A stretch of DNA of 32,837 nt from Lingula anatina (lineage: Eukaryota > Brachiopoda > Lingulata > Lingulida > Lingulidae): assembly GCF_001039355.2 (NCBI RefSeq), contig NW_019775415.1:250001-282837 (forward strand), written 5' to 3'. Both the position numbers and the translations under genes were made by a program. Positions 1 to 11,006 of the stretch are shown here, piece by piece. The first letter of the stretch is position 1. Each line of letters begins with the position of its first letter. The notes beneath the pieces are model-generated. The model was given only the letters and a program-made list of their open reading frames with translations. It did no database searches and was not told where the DNA came from.

Positions 1-2634
1 AAAAAAAAACTTAAGATGTGCTTTACATATCTCCCAGACCCAACATTTAATCCCTTGCTAAATTTAGTTGGGTAACAACACTTCTAGCTACACTGACAGC
101 TTCCTTCCATCGCAAACTACTATTTCCCAATGACACTGCCGCAAAAACTGCTGCAAAGACCTCAATTGAAAGCGGCAATTATTGAAGGATTAGAGCTGAT
201 ATTTTATCCCACCATTGTGTCAATCACACAAACAAATTTCATCCTCTATGGTATTAGGTTTTCACAAAAAAAAATCCATAATCAAATCTGTGATAATACC
301 AGATTGCTTACTAAAGTGCATTAGCGTAGAATTACTTTTTTTTCATTCTTCCCATCCCCCATGCCCCAATGGCGTTATGGTTTTCATAAATGGTATCCCG
401 AGCAGGGGACGTGCATTATCGATAACTAGGTTTATTGAAGACTTGTGGGATCATAGCACCCACGCAATAGACATATTCTGAACAGGATTGAAGTTGAATT
501 ACTGAATCTTAGTTAGTACTTTGATATATACCTGGCTGTTTCAGAGGTAATGTTCCTGATAGTATGGTTCAACAAAAGTTGATTGCAATCAGTTGAGGCC
601 ATCTACTCACCTATGTGGTGAGTTGGGCCATTAAGGGAGGACTGCAGGTTGGAAATTTTATCTTAAATTAAAGGTCTTAGCTTTTTTTTATTCCTGTAGC
701 ATTCATTTAATATATCTGCAAAACATCTAATTATGCTTGAAACATAGCTCCAAGTTCATCGTGTGAAGTAATATTGGGATTTTTTGGGGAAAAACATCAT
801 TTTCGGTTTCCTGATTTTCTCAGGCATCTCGACAGTTATAAACATGCTTTTAATGGTATTATAACTTTAACAAGTACTACAAAAGGGGTTCAGGGATTTT
901 TCTTTGAAGACTTACTGTTGATTTTATCTATAGAAATGTTATTTTTAGCCATATTTGGGTACAGCCCCCCTTAAGAATGTTGAATCGACTTGCAGGATAT
1001 GTTGGTTGGAAGATATCGCAGTGGGTTCACAGCATGTGGTCATTTGTGGCTATGTTATTGGATTGCAATCAGGATGGAATCAAAATACTGCAAAATACCC
1101 CATATCCAACACTCCTTTTTATGCCAAATCTAAAACTGATAAATACACAGTTACAATCTACATTCTACATCACTTTTTGATTTTGAGGAGTAAGAGGCAC
1201 GTTAAACAAGTTTTAGATATTATCATTTTTGAAAGTATGTTAAAAACAATGTACAAGCTTTTCATTTCTTTTAGCAAAACCTAAAAAAAATTATGTGTGT
1301 CTCTTTAGTCATAAAGTTTATATTAAACATTTTCAGTTGTCTATATACTTTTAAAAAATAACGTTTTGTTAAAAGAATTTCTAGTTATAAGTGCTACCAC
1401 CCAATAGGAATCATTATGAGTTGCAAATACGTCAGAATGATTAGGTTGAACTGTTTCACCTAACCATTTGTAACCTACATCTCAACTAAAACATGACCAC
1501 TGCATTTCACTAGAGAATCATCATTTCTTGTGGATAAATTTTCTCTCAAATACTCTTCAGTCATCTCTAAATCTGCTGAGGAAGAGAAAGAACCAGAGTT
1601 GTCATTTCTGCAAACATAACCACATAATCACGCTATTATATGGAAAAGTTTACCTAGAGCCACACAGAAAAAGACAATGATCAAAAGTTGACAACAATTC
1701 TATTCTAACTATGATGAATTTCAGCTCGACTGTGGCAGATAAAAGAACAAAACAAAATCCAATCATTTTGAATAATAAGCTTTTCTGTTGCTGCTGTTAT
1801 CCAATATGCTGAAACCATACATAATAGACACTAATTCCTCATAGATGACTGAGTAATAACAAAAGGAAGCAAGTGAATTCATTCAGATTTACATCTTTGA
1901 TACCAACAAAGTAGAGGAGTTTCATGTTGCTTTTATTTGCTCTTACACTACCACACTTTACAATCATTTGTCACAAGTCAACTCATGAAAAGAAAAGGAA
2001 ATTATTTCAAGGTCAACTTCCTGATCTTTATACCATGCTACTACTGCAATAACGAATCAATTTTGAATCACATTCATGAAGTTTATTTTAAAAAATACTC
2101 TAAACAATACTTCATAAAACTTGGGTTGTTTTAGGTTCATAAAAGCACTGCCAAAAAAAAAAAAAAAAACCTATTCACAGCAATTTAGAAGTCTCAGTCC
2201 AGTGGGACTTCATTTATGAACCTATCAAGACAACTGAGGAAATGACAGCTTAGGAGAAAAAAATCAAAATTGCACTATATCAATGTTCATATTACAAAAT
2301 GTGGACAATTATTGGATTACTTGTTAATTGTTCACTTCTGCTAGATTGCGAATAAGGCATTCAAACCCTGATAACTACCCTAATATCAGTAGCAAAAAAA
2401 GGGTAAATGTTCCATTAAAATGCATCAATCACTCAAAACTGTGCTTAGGTATAATTAGCATTCACATTGTCCCATTATCTATGTTTCCAAATATCCCATA
2501 CTGACAACTCCAATTAAAATGATGAGCTTTTACTTTGGAAGTCAAAATGATAACATGTAATGATTACTGGAGCTGTGGTCTTCTCAATTGCCAAAGTTAC
2601 CAGAACAAAGGCAGCATCAAATATACCCAGAGAC
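1..2634. other. Non-coding stretch, low-coordinate end
   Basis: AT-rich sequence with A and T runs and no convincing gene. A minus-strand segment near 1490-1610 has an acceptor (TATGTTTGCAG) followed by an open frame to a stop, but it does not match focadhesin and no donor partner was found. As FOCAD runs toward lower coordinates, this is most likely FOCAD intron. Confidence 0.6.
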
Positions 2635-2637
2635 TTA

Positions 2638-2770
2638 GAGGCCATTCAGAACAGAAAATCCGAGGATCTACTGATCCACAGACCAAATATAGCAATTAAA
2701 CCTCAGAGCCATGATTTCATCTGTTTATTGGCACGAATGGAGTCATCTATTTTCTGTTCTGAATGGCCTC
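2638..2770. mobile_element. Foldback MITE with TTA target duplication (copy 1)
   Basis: A 133-base element bounded by perfect inverted arms that begin GAGGCCATTCAGAACAG (2638-2659 and 2749-2770, 22 bases each). It is flanked by direct TTA repeats at 2635-2637 and 2771-2773. A three-base TTA duplication is typical of PIF/Harbinger-type elements. It carries no coding capacity. Related arms occur at 6574-6856 and 15928-16286. Confidence 0.8.
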
Positions 2771-2844
2771 TTAAACCCTATTCCCATACCCAGATTGACC
2801 AAGCAGGATCGACCCATCTCCAAGGAGATTCTCGTTAAACTTCA

Positions 2845-3207
2845 TTTGGCTTAAGCGGCTTGGATGTCTGGCACGCCTACTACAGCTGCTAAATGATAGT
2901 TACTTACCCCTTAACAGCTTCAGCAGGCGTGCCAGACATCAGACCTGCTTAAGCTGAATGTAATTAAGTGAGAAACCACTCAGAGGGTGTATTTCCAGAG
3001 ATTTAGATCGATCCAGGGATTAAAATTTAGATCGACCTAACTCCCTGGGGGTTCACGCTAAATTGCAGTCGAACGAGCGCGCACCATAGTTAATTACCCC
3101 CTTACAGCTTTTAGTAGGCGGGACAGAAGCTTAAGCCGGTCAAGCTGACAGTAATCTAGTGAGACTCCCCACAGGGATAGATCGATCTAAAAATCTATGG
3201 AAATGGG
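2845..3207. repeat. Composite palindromic repeat, copy 1
   Basis: The sequence consists of hairpin modules separated by GATCGATCTAAA-like linkers. The first module pairs GATGTCTGGCACGCCTACT with its complement near 2920-2940 and is framed by CTTAAG on both sides. The second module (GTAGGCGGGACAG, AGCTTAAGCCGG) has one damaged arm. Linker phrases include TTTAGATCGATCCAGGG and CTAACTCCCTGGGGGTTCA. Almost the whole unit recurs in reverse complement at 24774-25200. No reading frame is preserved, so it is a non-coding dispersed repeat. Confidence 0.85.
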
Positions 3208-3449
3208 GTGAGAGATGGGTTGATCCTACTAGATCCAACTAGGTATGGTCTTAAACCATACCTTTCTGTAGGCAGGTGATGACTTAATGTCAAAAAGTAG
3301 TTTTTACTTAGTCAGCCAGATTAGGGACAGTTGTCCCCAAGTAATATTGCCTTTAACCCAGAAAACACAGGCTCACACAGCCACACACTTGTGTGCATGT
3401 ACACATGCATTCATGTGTGTACATGCCATGCACATACTTGTGCACACAT

Positions 3450-3450
<1 letters not shown>

Positions 3451-3489
<39 letters not shown>

Positions 3490-3495
3490 ACACAC
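3451..3495 (+). repeat. (CA)n microsatellite
   Basis: A run of CA dinucleotides interrupted once by a T, preceded by degenerate GTGTGCATG and CACATG repeats from about 3380. Apparent frames of His-Thr here are repeat translation only. Confidence 0.98.
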
Positions 3496-4472
3496 CATAG
3501 CTTAAAGTTCATCACTCGATCAGCCATAAAAGATCTTTTAGACTGCAGCTTCTTCATTTCTGGTCTTAAATTTGACCTACTTCTCTATTACTCCAGTTCA
3601 TATAAGCCCACCAAATGACATTGTGACGTACTGCTCATTACTATTTCGTGGAATAGCACAATTATTTAAATGATTTGCCAAAAAAAACTGTAGGTTATAT
3701 CATATTTCGCACAGAAAGAAAACAAATTATCCGTTCTAATATCATTTTCCTGGAAATATGAAATGCTGCCCTCTCGTATTTTTTTAAACTATGTTATTTG
3801 AAACTATATTGGGTTATGTGGCAAAATTTTGATTTCAAATGCATGTTTAATCAATAATCTTTCATAAGTTTTTATTCATACTATATTGTTGTTAAATATA
3901 CCAGAGCATCCAAATATATACCTCACAAAAAAAAAACAAACAACCAAATCCATTAAAAAATGTCAAATAATTTCTGCTTATCTTAATCCATTTCATCTTA
4001 TCATTTGGTGAGCTATATAAGTTGGATGACAGTCACTTAATTTTTTAAAACTCTCCATAAAATCCATAAAACTCTTGATAAGATCTACAAAACTCTTGAT
4101 AAAATCTAATTATTTGCTATGGTTTGCTCAGATTTAACTATTCATAGAGCAAATACTTACCTTCTATTTGATTTATTGTGCCTTTATGCATAAAACATGT
4201 AATGAACAATAGACACTGTTCATACATGTAGTATATGCTAAAAACATGCAAACACAGAGGAAAGTCATGTACTTTAATGTAAGTGTTGCGCATGTGTTTG
4301 TGCATGCAAATGTGTTTCAAGTGGAGGAATCTGGGGATACACAGGAAAAAAAATAATTTTAAAAATGATAAAAAAAAATCCATTCATGAATACCAGCTAT
4401 TCTAAATGTTTAAGTTGTGTTCAGCTGACTCTCGTTCAATGCAGTACGTCAAGCACAACACTGAAAACATAC
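3496..4472. other. Non-coding stretch, likely FOCAD intron 4
   Basis: AT-rich sequence with no gene. An exon-like minus-strand segment at about 4155-4248 has good splice signals but does not match the expected next part of focadhesin. Confidence 0.6.
4068..4109 (+). repeat. 21-bp direct repeat, two units
   Basis: AAAACTCTTGATAAGATCTAC is followed directly by a copy differing at three positions. It is a short local duplication in AT-rich sequence with no evident function. Confidence 0.75.
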
Positions 4473-4574
4473 CTGACAGAATAGGAACATGTATACTTGG
4501 CTTGTTTTTCAATCTCTAATTGTAACTGTAACAGCATCAGTTGTGTAATTCCCTCCACAATACTCTGGGGGCAT
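4473..4574 (-). CDS. FOCAD: Focadhesin (FOCAD) fourth coding exon
   Basis: Acceptor CTCTTCTTTTCAG and donor GTATGT bound 102 bases on the minus strand. One base completes the arginine split from the previous exon, 33 codons follow (CPQSIVEGITQLMLLQLQLE, then a KYTCSYSV end), and two bases (AG) are left for the next exon. The helix rich in L and Q, and the closing S-Y-x-V/I stretch, match the region after N-L-x-P-S-T-R in human focadhesin as I remember it. The next exon should open with a conserved H-P-L-I type motif. I could not find it at lower coordinates, so the gene probably continues outside the window. The phase match with its neighbour is strong evidence that this is a real exon. Confidence 0.87.
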
Positions 4575-4745
4575 CTGAAAAGAAGAGCTTGCTTAATTAG
4601 TTCTTTGGCTGATAAGATGTGATTATGAGCAGGCTAAGAAGTACAGAAGCATGGCAGCCAAGATGGACAAGGCAGTGCAGTGGAGTGTATAAAGATAAGA
4701 GAGATGGTTCTGAACATGACAATTTTCAAAAATATCGGCACCTTC

Positions 4746-4746
<1 letters not shown>

Positions 4747-4787
<41 letters not shown>
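4747..4787 (+). repeat. (GA)n microsatellite
   Basis: About twenty uninterrupted GA units within FOCAD intron 3. Arg-Glu frames on the plus strand and Ser-Leu frames on the minus strand are products of the repeat. Confidence 0.98.
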
Positions 4788-4789
<2 letters not shown>

Positions 4790-5490
4790 CAAAAACACAA
4801 ATGGAGAGAAACTGATGTGATAGCAAACAGCAAGAGCAGAGAGCAAAGTCAATTAAAATAATAGCTGACAAAACCATTTCCCAATCCAGCATCAATCAAA
4901 CAATTAGCAGAATCAGTGGCAATCAGCTGGGGGATGTGAATCACAGCAGCAAAAACACATTGCTGTAATCCATTTCTAACAGTTCTTGATGGAAGAAATT
5001 CTGATAAAGCAATCTGTAAATGACAATAGGCTTAATTAGCCATCAGTCACATCCCAGGGAAAGCCAATTATCTCATCTAGTGAGATCAAAGTTTAATCGT
5101 GCTTCATCAATTTAAATCAGCCAGAGTGTTAAATTTTTTCCCACAGAGAGTACGAAGTTGCGTGAAGAAAAGGCTGATCAAGTGTGATCCGTCAGCAGTA
5201 AGTTGGATTAAGCAAAAAAAAAAAAAATGATGAAAAGTCAATGGGCTTTAGGGTTGGAAGAACTGTGAATGTTTCACTTCACTTTTATGGTCATACATAT
5301 TAAATGTCTCTTTCCAGAGTCATTTAGATATGTATCTGATTGGTTGATACATGATAGTTATCCCTAATTTTTTTCTTTCTCTCTCACATTGATTATGTGT
5401 GTTTGCTTGAAAATCAGTTGTGAAAATGAAATACAGCAGCACTCATTAATCTTGAAATAGGCTAGAAGAGAATAGTGTTGCAACACAATA

Positions 5491-5653
5491 GGGACCATTC
5501 AAAATAAATTTTGGCAAGCTAGCTAATGCGCACTAACTCCATGTGGACTCTGGCTGAGTGCAGCGTAGAATATAGAGAAACTCTTAATTTTTCAAGTAGT
5601 CCTCATAATTAGTGTGCATTAGCTAGGTCAACAAAATTCATTGTGATGGCCCC
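5491..5653. mobile_element. Foldback MITE with ~45-bp inverted ends
   Basis: The left end GGGACCATTCAAAATAAATT and right end (complement GGGGCCATCACAATGAATTT) are inverted over about 45 bases, both running on into CTAGCTAATGCRCACTAA. A three-base ATA repeat sits on each side. It is 163 bases long and non-coding, in FOCAD intron 3. The ends differ from the GAG...CATTC family, so this is a separate family. Confidence 0.75.
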
Positions 5654-5831
5654 ATAAATGTAAATGCTTTCAAGCAGACCACTATGCAAAAGTGATTTAG
5701 TAACTATTTCAAATTACTACTCACTTTTCAATACTTTTTAAGAGCTATGACAATACAGCTTTGTATTTGTGCAAAAGCAACATTTCTACACCATATGCTG
5801 TGTCATAAAATGAACCAGTTCTGAAATAGTC

Positions 5832-5875
5832 CATGTGACATCATCAGTCATGTGACATCATCAGTAATGTGACAG
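5832..5875 (+). repeat. 17-bp tandem repeat with TGACATCA cores
   Basis: CATGTGACATCATCAGT occurs twice in a row (5832-5848, 5849-5865) and a third partial unit follows. Each full unit contains TGACATCA, one base from the CRE/AP-1-type octamer TGACGTCA. It lies in FOCAD intron 3. Confidence 0.8.
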
Positions 5876-6324
5876 GGAAGTCCACATCCACAAAGGTGTC
5901 CCACAGCTGGCCTGTATGGTGACTTACATGGTGGCAGTGGGCAGTTGTGACAAGACGAGATTATCTGGGCTACTTGCTGATCCTGTTATGAATTTCGATG
6001 ACCAACAAAGAGCCAGCTGGACAAGACATAATCTGGTGAGACAACAATAGATTAATCAGGCAAGTCATCTTTCCAGTCTTGAAAGGTCATCATTCCAACC
6101 TCGAAAACTGGCAAAATCCAGACAGCAACGTGCCAGCTAGGGATGCAAGACTGGAGAAGTGAGGTGTTATGTTTGCTGCACAGGGACATGGTACCGTTAA
6201 GATCGCACCAACACTCAACACAAATGTCCAAACAACCATAGTTGCTATAATCCACTATCCACTGATGATAACAAATGACATGCCTCAGAACCAGTTTTCC
6301 CTACAGGTGTACACTTATACTTAC

Positions 6325-6479
6325 CTAGTAGATGGTGTAAGATTAAGAAACTGGTTGAGAACATAGGCAAAGTCCGCCACTCCTGACTGCACCAGGGACA
6401 CCACCGCCTCCACACACGCCAGGGAGACAGCAGGGCTTCCCTCGCCAATATACTGCCATAGTAAGTCAAGCTCAGGGAC
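6325..6479 (-). CDS. FOCAD: Focadhesin (FOCAD) third coding exon, helical repeat
   Basis: This 155-base minus-strand exon is bounded by an acceptor (TTTCTCCAACAG) and the donor GTAAGTAT. It encodes 51 codons plus two bases, starting VPELDLLWQYIGEG, passing through ACVEAVVSLVQSG and ending FAYVLNQFLNLTPSTR once the split arginine codon is completed by the next exon. This is the most diagnostic part of the gene. Human focadhesin, from memory, has the same pattern of LLW, a block with A-C-x-E-x-x-V-x-L-V, then F-x-Y-V-L-N and L-N-L-x-P-S-T-R. The hydrophobic spacing fits paired helices of a HEAT/ARM-type repeat. The exon is clearly more GC-rich than its flanks, as expected for coding sequence in an AT-rich intron. 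Confidence 0.93.
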
Positions 6480-9400
6480 CTGTTGGAGAAATGAAAGAGG
6501 GATGATATATCAAACAGAAGTTAACACATACTTGTTTTGTTATGTAAATAATAGGAGACAATTTTCACAACTGTGGCCACTTTCAGAACAAATTGATCTG
6601 TGGACTAACAGATTAACAAATTAAATATGGCTGACCCACATAAAAGCAAAGCCCCTTAATTCCTTAAAGGTCTCCCTGTCTCCACATGCGCCATCCCTGC
6701 AGGGGTCTAGCAATTAAACCTGGGGGCCGAGATTAAATGGAGGTGGTAAGACCATTAGGGAATTAGGCAGCTTTGCTTTCAAGTGTTCAAGTGGGGACAG
6801 CCATATTAAGTCTGCAGATCAGTTCGTCCATGGATCATCTGTTCTGAAAGTGGCCAGTGATGCACAAGCCATCTTAATTTGAAGCAGTTGAATTTTGGGG
6901 TGAAATCCTAGGATACTGCAAGAATGAATGCAACTGACACCAAAAAAGCATTCAGTATTACGAATTTTTAAATCATCCGTGTGGCTGAAATCAAACAATG
7001 TCACCATGTAGGGCATGCCAGACACAAACTCAATTAAACTTCATGCCTGAATGGCTTTCATAAAGTTTCTAGTTAAAGGTTACATCGCTGGGATTTTTCT
7101 GCCAAAACAAATTTTTCTTCAAAAAAAAAGTAATTTTCTTCAGCTCACAAATCACTGCTAGACCATCCCTGCACTTAAAATTTTGATGTGTTACATGATT
7201 ATTAATTAAATAATTTAGTTCTAAATGTTTCCCGTAACGTTTAGACTACCATGTCCTCCTGTATATTTCAGAAGGAAATATTGACATATGCACTTCTACT
7301 TGCAGTTTTTATTGTTTTTTAAGATCTGAATTGGGAAGGATAAGTAGCTTTGTAGGATATGTATACATAGAAAATATGACTTTGGGACATTTTATTTTTT
7401 TAAGATAGATAGTACACCTTTAATTATAGAATAACATGGAGCATTATAGAGAGCAAGCAGCTGTCAATCCTGATATCAATACTTGTAACCCTTGGACAAC
7501 TTTTCTCTGTGACTGTACTATATCCTACAGCTAAAGATACACAATTTCATGTTTTTATTCCATCAGATCAATAGCTGAAGTTTCTGAAAAGCAGAAGTTC
7601 ACCTAAAAAGCTCTGATTAGTGGGCATTCTAGTGAAAAGCTTCAGAAATGCATAAGATGTAAAAATTGTGACTGCCATTGTGTCAACAGAGCTGACACAG
7701 AACCAGTCATCATTAACCGAATGTTCTCCTTGAAAGCATAGCTGTGTAATCAATTGGCTGGGGAGGAAAGAAATTTTCTCAGTATTTGGCTGTGTAAACT
7801 GGCCTCCCATCATGGCATTAGGACATCACTCCCTCTGGAATATCAATATAATATCACACAATGGCAAGCCTTTAGTTATCGTACATTGCTACAGCAGACA
7901 AGATCCATATCTAACATTGAGACTGAGAAAAGTTTACTTGAACTCAAATTAATGTGGGAGTTGCTTGTGGTGGGGCATTGTGAAACAGATCCATTTAGGA
8001 ATACAAGTTCAAGGTTTCTGGAATATCAGAGATCAAAAACTTCTGTCTAAATTTATGTTGCTATTATTGTTATCAATGCAGTTATTTATTGGTAAAAAAG
8101 GTGTGGTGAGAATATAAATTTACAATAATCTAACAATAGATCAGAATGTCAATCACTGCATTACTATACTGAATGACTTTTAAAGGATCTTGGATATTAA
8201 CGAAAAAGTCCAAAACTAATGCAGCTAATGAAATTTCCTATTAACTTAAAGAAAAGGTCTAGCAAGCCAAACAATTTTTCAAAGTTTGTAGTCACAGTGT
8301 AACACGAGTGACGTAATATCAGCGTTTTGAGGCTAAAATTGTCTTTTTTTTAATCAAGAATTTCTCTTAAACAAAAAGCCCTATTAATACGATTGAAATA
8401 GCTATCTAAAGGTTAGCACAAACTCCATTAAACTCTGTCAGGATTTTCTCTTTTTATTTTTACTTTTGATNCATTAGAGACCTTAAAATCTGTATTTTAA
8501 CATCTGTGCAAAAAGCCTCTCAATTTTTCTTAACTTTTTTTTTTTTTTTGGTTTTCTCTCTTTCAATTGCAGACAGTCTTGATTGGTCAACAGTAAAAAT
8601 CCATTTTCTAGATGCCTGCAAATTGACTGGGTAATTCCAATTTAATGGTGACTGAGCAAAGTTTTCATTCAATTGTCTAGGATGACGTAAGTGAGAAGGC
8701 GGGGGTAAATTCACACATATTAAGGCTGACAGCATGATCTTAATATGATCAGCAATTTATTTTTTATACTTAATAAAGATACCTTCCCAAAATGCATTTT
8801 GTAGTTTTTACTGATATGTGCAAGATGCCCTTACCATACTCTAAAAACTGTGGGGTTTCTTTTTTTTTTTACTTCTTTTCCAGACTAAAATTACTTCTTA
8901 AAATTTTCACTTATTTTCCAAACTAAAATTACTTTTTAAAATTTCAAAAATAAAAAAACTTGGTTTTGTAAAGAAACTGTGACTTCTGAAGACATAAAAG
9001 TTAGAAAGAAATAAACATTCTCAATTCTCAACTTGTCAACACATTTTGAACTAATTATTGCTTTGTGCCAGCTTTTCGAGATAAAATATTGAGAAAAACA
9101 TCCACAGGTTGAAAAACAGTATCATTTATCAATAGGAATAAGAAAAGAAAACATCTGGTGGTTTTCCTGCTAGCTTTCCCCACAATCCCACTGGTCAATG
9201 TCTAATGTTACCTGCCGAATCTACAGTAACAGAGCACCAATCTTGGGACCCCTGAAAATTGAGACAAGGTTTCTCTTGTACCTGTAATATCTATACCTTC
9301 CCCCTTGCTGTGGCCCTACAGAGCTAGGACTTTGAAGTAAATAGGATTCATACTTAGGGCGCATTCTCTTGAGAATTGCACAGTCTCTTATTTTTACGCA

Positions 9401-9564
9401 GAATAATAGGGTTAACTATTTAACAAGAGCTCCAGGTAAAAATCCTCATGAACCAAAATGAGCTACATCTCAAAACTGAGAATTTTTGTCAAAGAGTCCA
9501 CTACAGATACACATGAGAACTGAGTAATTTGGCATCAGTGAAGCCAAGTAGGTCCCTTACTTAC
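6480..9564 (-). other. FOCAD: FOCAD intron 2
   Basis: A 3,085-base phase-0 intron. It holds the foldback element at 6574-6856, an exon-like minus-strand segment at 7603-7757 that cannot be joined in phase with FOCAD, an ambiguous base at 8471, and otherwise AT-rich sequence in which I see nothing else. Confidence 0.8.
6574..6856. mobile_element. Foldback MITE, related family (copy 2)
   Basis: The two ends are inverted: TGGCCACTTTCAGAACA at 6574-6590 pairs with its complement ending at 6856. The similarity then continues inward through a GTGGAC-x-AAC block and AATATGGCTG for about 65 bases per arm. The 283-base element has no open frame and no clear target duplication, so it is probably an older copy than 2638-2770. 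It lies in FOCAD intron 2, 95 bases from the third coding exon. Confidence 0.75.
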
Positions 9565-9639
9565 AGAGGCTGTAGAAGATGTTACAGCAGGCTGGTTTTT
9601 CTGCTTGTTGGTAACTTCTTTCAAAAGTCTGCAAACTGC
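9565..9639 (-). CDS. FOCAD: Focadhesin (FOCAD) second coding exon
   Basis: The minus strand shows an acceptor (TTTGTTTATTTGCAG) at 9640 and a consensus donor GTAAGT just below 9565. Between them lie exactly 25 codons in phase 0-0, beginning AVCRLLKEVTNKQ and ending in a Ser/Thr-rich tail. It joins the previous exon (also phase 0) without a gap. In human focadhesin the same position reads A-V-x-x-L-x-x-x-V-x-x followed by a polar linker, so both identity and order agree. A second frame through the exon is also open, but only the phase-0 frame joins both neighbours. The intron before it is about 18 kb and contains a GPCR gene on the other strand. Confidence 0.83.
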
Positions 9640-9722
9640 CTGCAAATAAACAAAAAAAAGTTATTACTTCCTACATTCTGGTTTGTTACCTTAAGCTCAA
9701 GTTACACATTAATGTATGTATG

Positions 9723-9728
<6 letters not shown>

Positions 9729-9756
<28 letters not shown>
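9729..9756 (+). repeat. (GA)n microsatellite
   Basis: About thirteen GA units after a short A run, 90 bases upstream (in the FOCAD sense) of the second coding exon, inside intron 1. Confidence 0.98.
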
Positions 9757-10950
9757 ATGGAGAAGAAAAAGTTCAGATTGCAAAACCACAACCCATCAAT
9801 AATGCATAATCTTTGCATATGAGATATTTTGTCTTGATTCTAACTGTTTTATCAATATTCTTTGAACATCATCAGATCAAACTCAACAGGGGGAAAAATG
9901 GTAAGGAAATTGTGCGCAGCACCAAGTTTATCCATTTTCAAAACCAGCTCTGCGAGCTCTATAGTAATTTGTACACATGCCAACCAGTTAGCTTTGGTAT
10001 CACAGCAGTGTCTGATTCTCAAAAATTGGATCAATACACTTTATTAGAGACTGGAATTGAGCTTTTGCAAGGCTTTTAACAGGTTTTTCACTCAATTACT
10101 CTTGGCCTGGGGATTACAAGAAATTGTGGTTCTGAACAGCAGAGGAGGACAAGACAAACTGTTATTTCTTGTTTATGAACCTATCGACATCTTCATCACA
10201 TCAACATCTTCCCGTGACACACGTCATTCTCAAGAGAGAAGAGTCACAAAGTGCTCTCATTTGTGCATGACACAGGGACACAGTACATGGACACGGACAC
10301 CTATTGTGTTCTTGGCAATTCTAATTCATTTGGTTGTGAAGTGATAATGCAACTTGTGATACTGAAACTTGAAAACACTGGGTGAAAGGATTGAGTTGAT
10401 GGCAATCACACCACAATATAGTGTTTTATAAGTCAATAACACAGAGCATTGGCTGAGGTGAGAGAGGGCTCAGCTTGCTTAATAAACAACTGGTTTATGT
10501 GTTTATGTAAGCAAGACAGGAGCATAAAAAAATCATTGCAATGAAGAAATAGATGAAACTACCAAAATTGGTTTGACTTGAAAAAACAACTTTGACTTCA
10601 ACAGAAAGCATTGAAAAGTAAATAAAACATGGGTAAAACTTCAATTCCCTAGCTATTTAATACTTACTATCACCCACTAACAGATAACACTATTCTTTAT
10701 GGACTCTTTTTACTTCTATGTCCATATGGTATCTAGCAAAATAACTAGATCTATAAAACAGAATGATTTGAAATTTATATGAAATAAACATAAAATTGGA
10801 CATTTCTTTTTCAAAATCATAACTTATAATGATGCAATAGGTTCTTGTTGATAAACTTATTTTTGGAACAAAAAAATCTGGCTTAGGAGTAAGGTTCGAG
10901 TCAAGGACACTACAAGACAGCTTTTCAGATTTACCATAACATAATTTAAT

Positions 10951-10953
10951 GTG

Positions 10954-11005
<52 letters not shown>
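10951..11005 (+). repeat. (GT)n microsatellite
   Basis: About 27 GT units with one GC interruption near the left end, in FOCAD intron 1. Confidence 0.98.

Positions 11006-11006
<1 letters not shown>

Larger units (their letters stand above)
4575..6324 (-). other. FOCAD: FOCAD intron 3
   Basis: A 1,750-base intron between phase-2 exon ends. It contains the GA microsatellite, the MITE at 5491-5653, the 17-base tandem repeat at 5832 and a repeat-free block at 4860-5150 with several homeodomain-like TTAATTA or TAATTAG sites. Confidence 0.8.

Noticed and set aside
1490-1611. Minus-strand segment after an acceptor, open to a stop (NDNSGSFSSSADLE...), looking like a last exon
   Set aside because: FOCAD should continue for many more exons, the phase does not follow from the exons above, and no polyadenylation context is convincing.
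3287-3618. His-Thr-rich plus-strand frames
   Set aside because: They are translations of the CA microsatellite.
4155-4248. Minus-strand exon-like segment with good acceptor (TTTGCATGTTTTTAG) and donor (GTAAGTAT), in phase with the fourth FOCAD exon
   Set aside because: The translation (IYYMYEQCLLF...) does not resemble the expected next part of focadhesin, and the following exon could not be found in a matching phase. Left as a possible cryptic exon only.
4619-4895. Arg-Glu and Ser-Leu frames on both strands
   Set aside because: They are translations of the GA microsatellite.
7754-8050. 98-codon plus-strand frame
   Set aside because: No domain or coherent splice sites; it partly overlaps the exon-like segment on the other strand and has no homologue that I recognise.
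10636-10760. Minus-strand donor-like GTAAGTATT at about 10665 with an upstream acceptor
   Set aside because: All three frames between the two sites contain stops.
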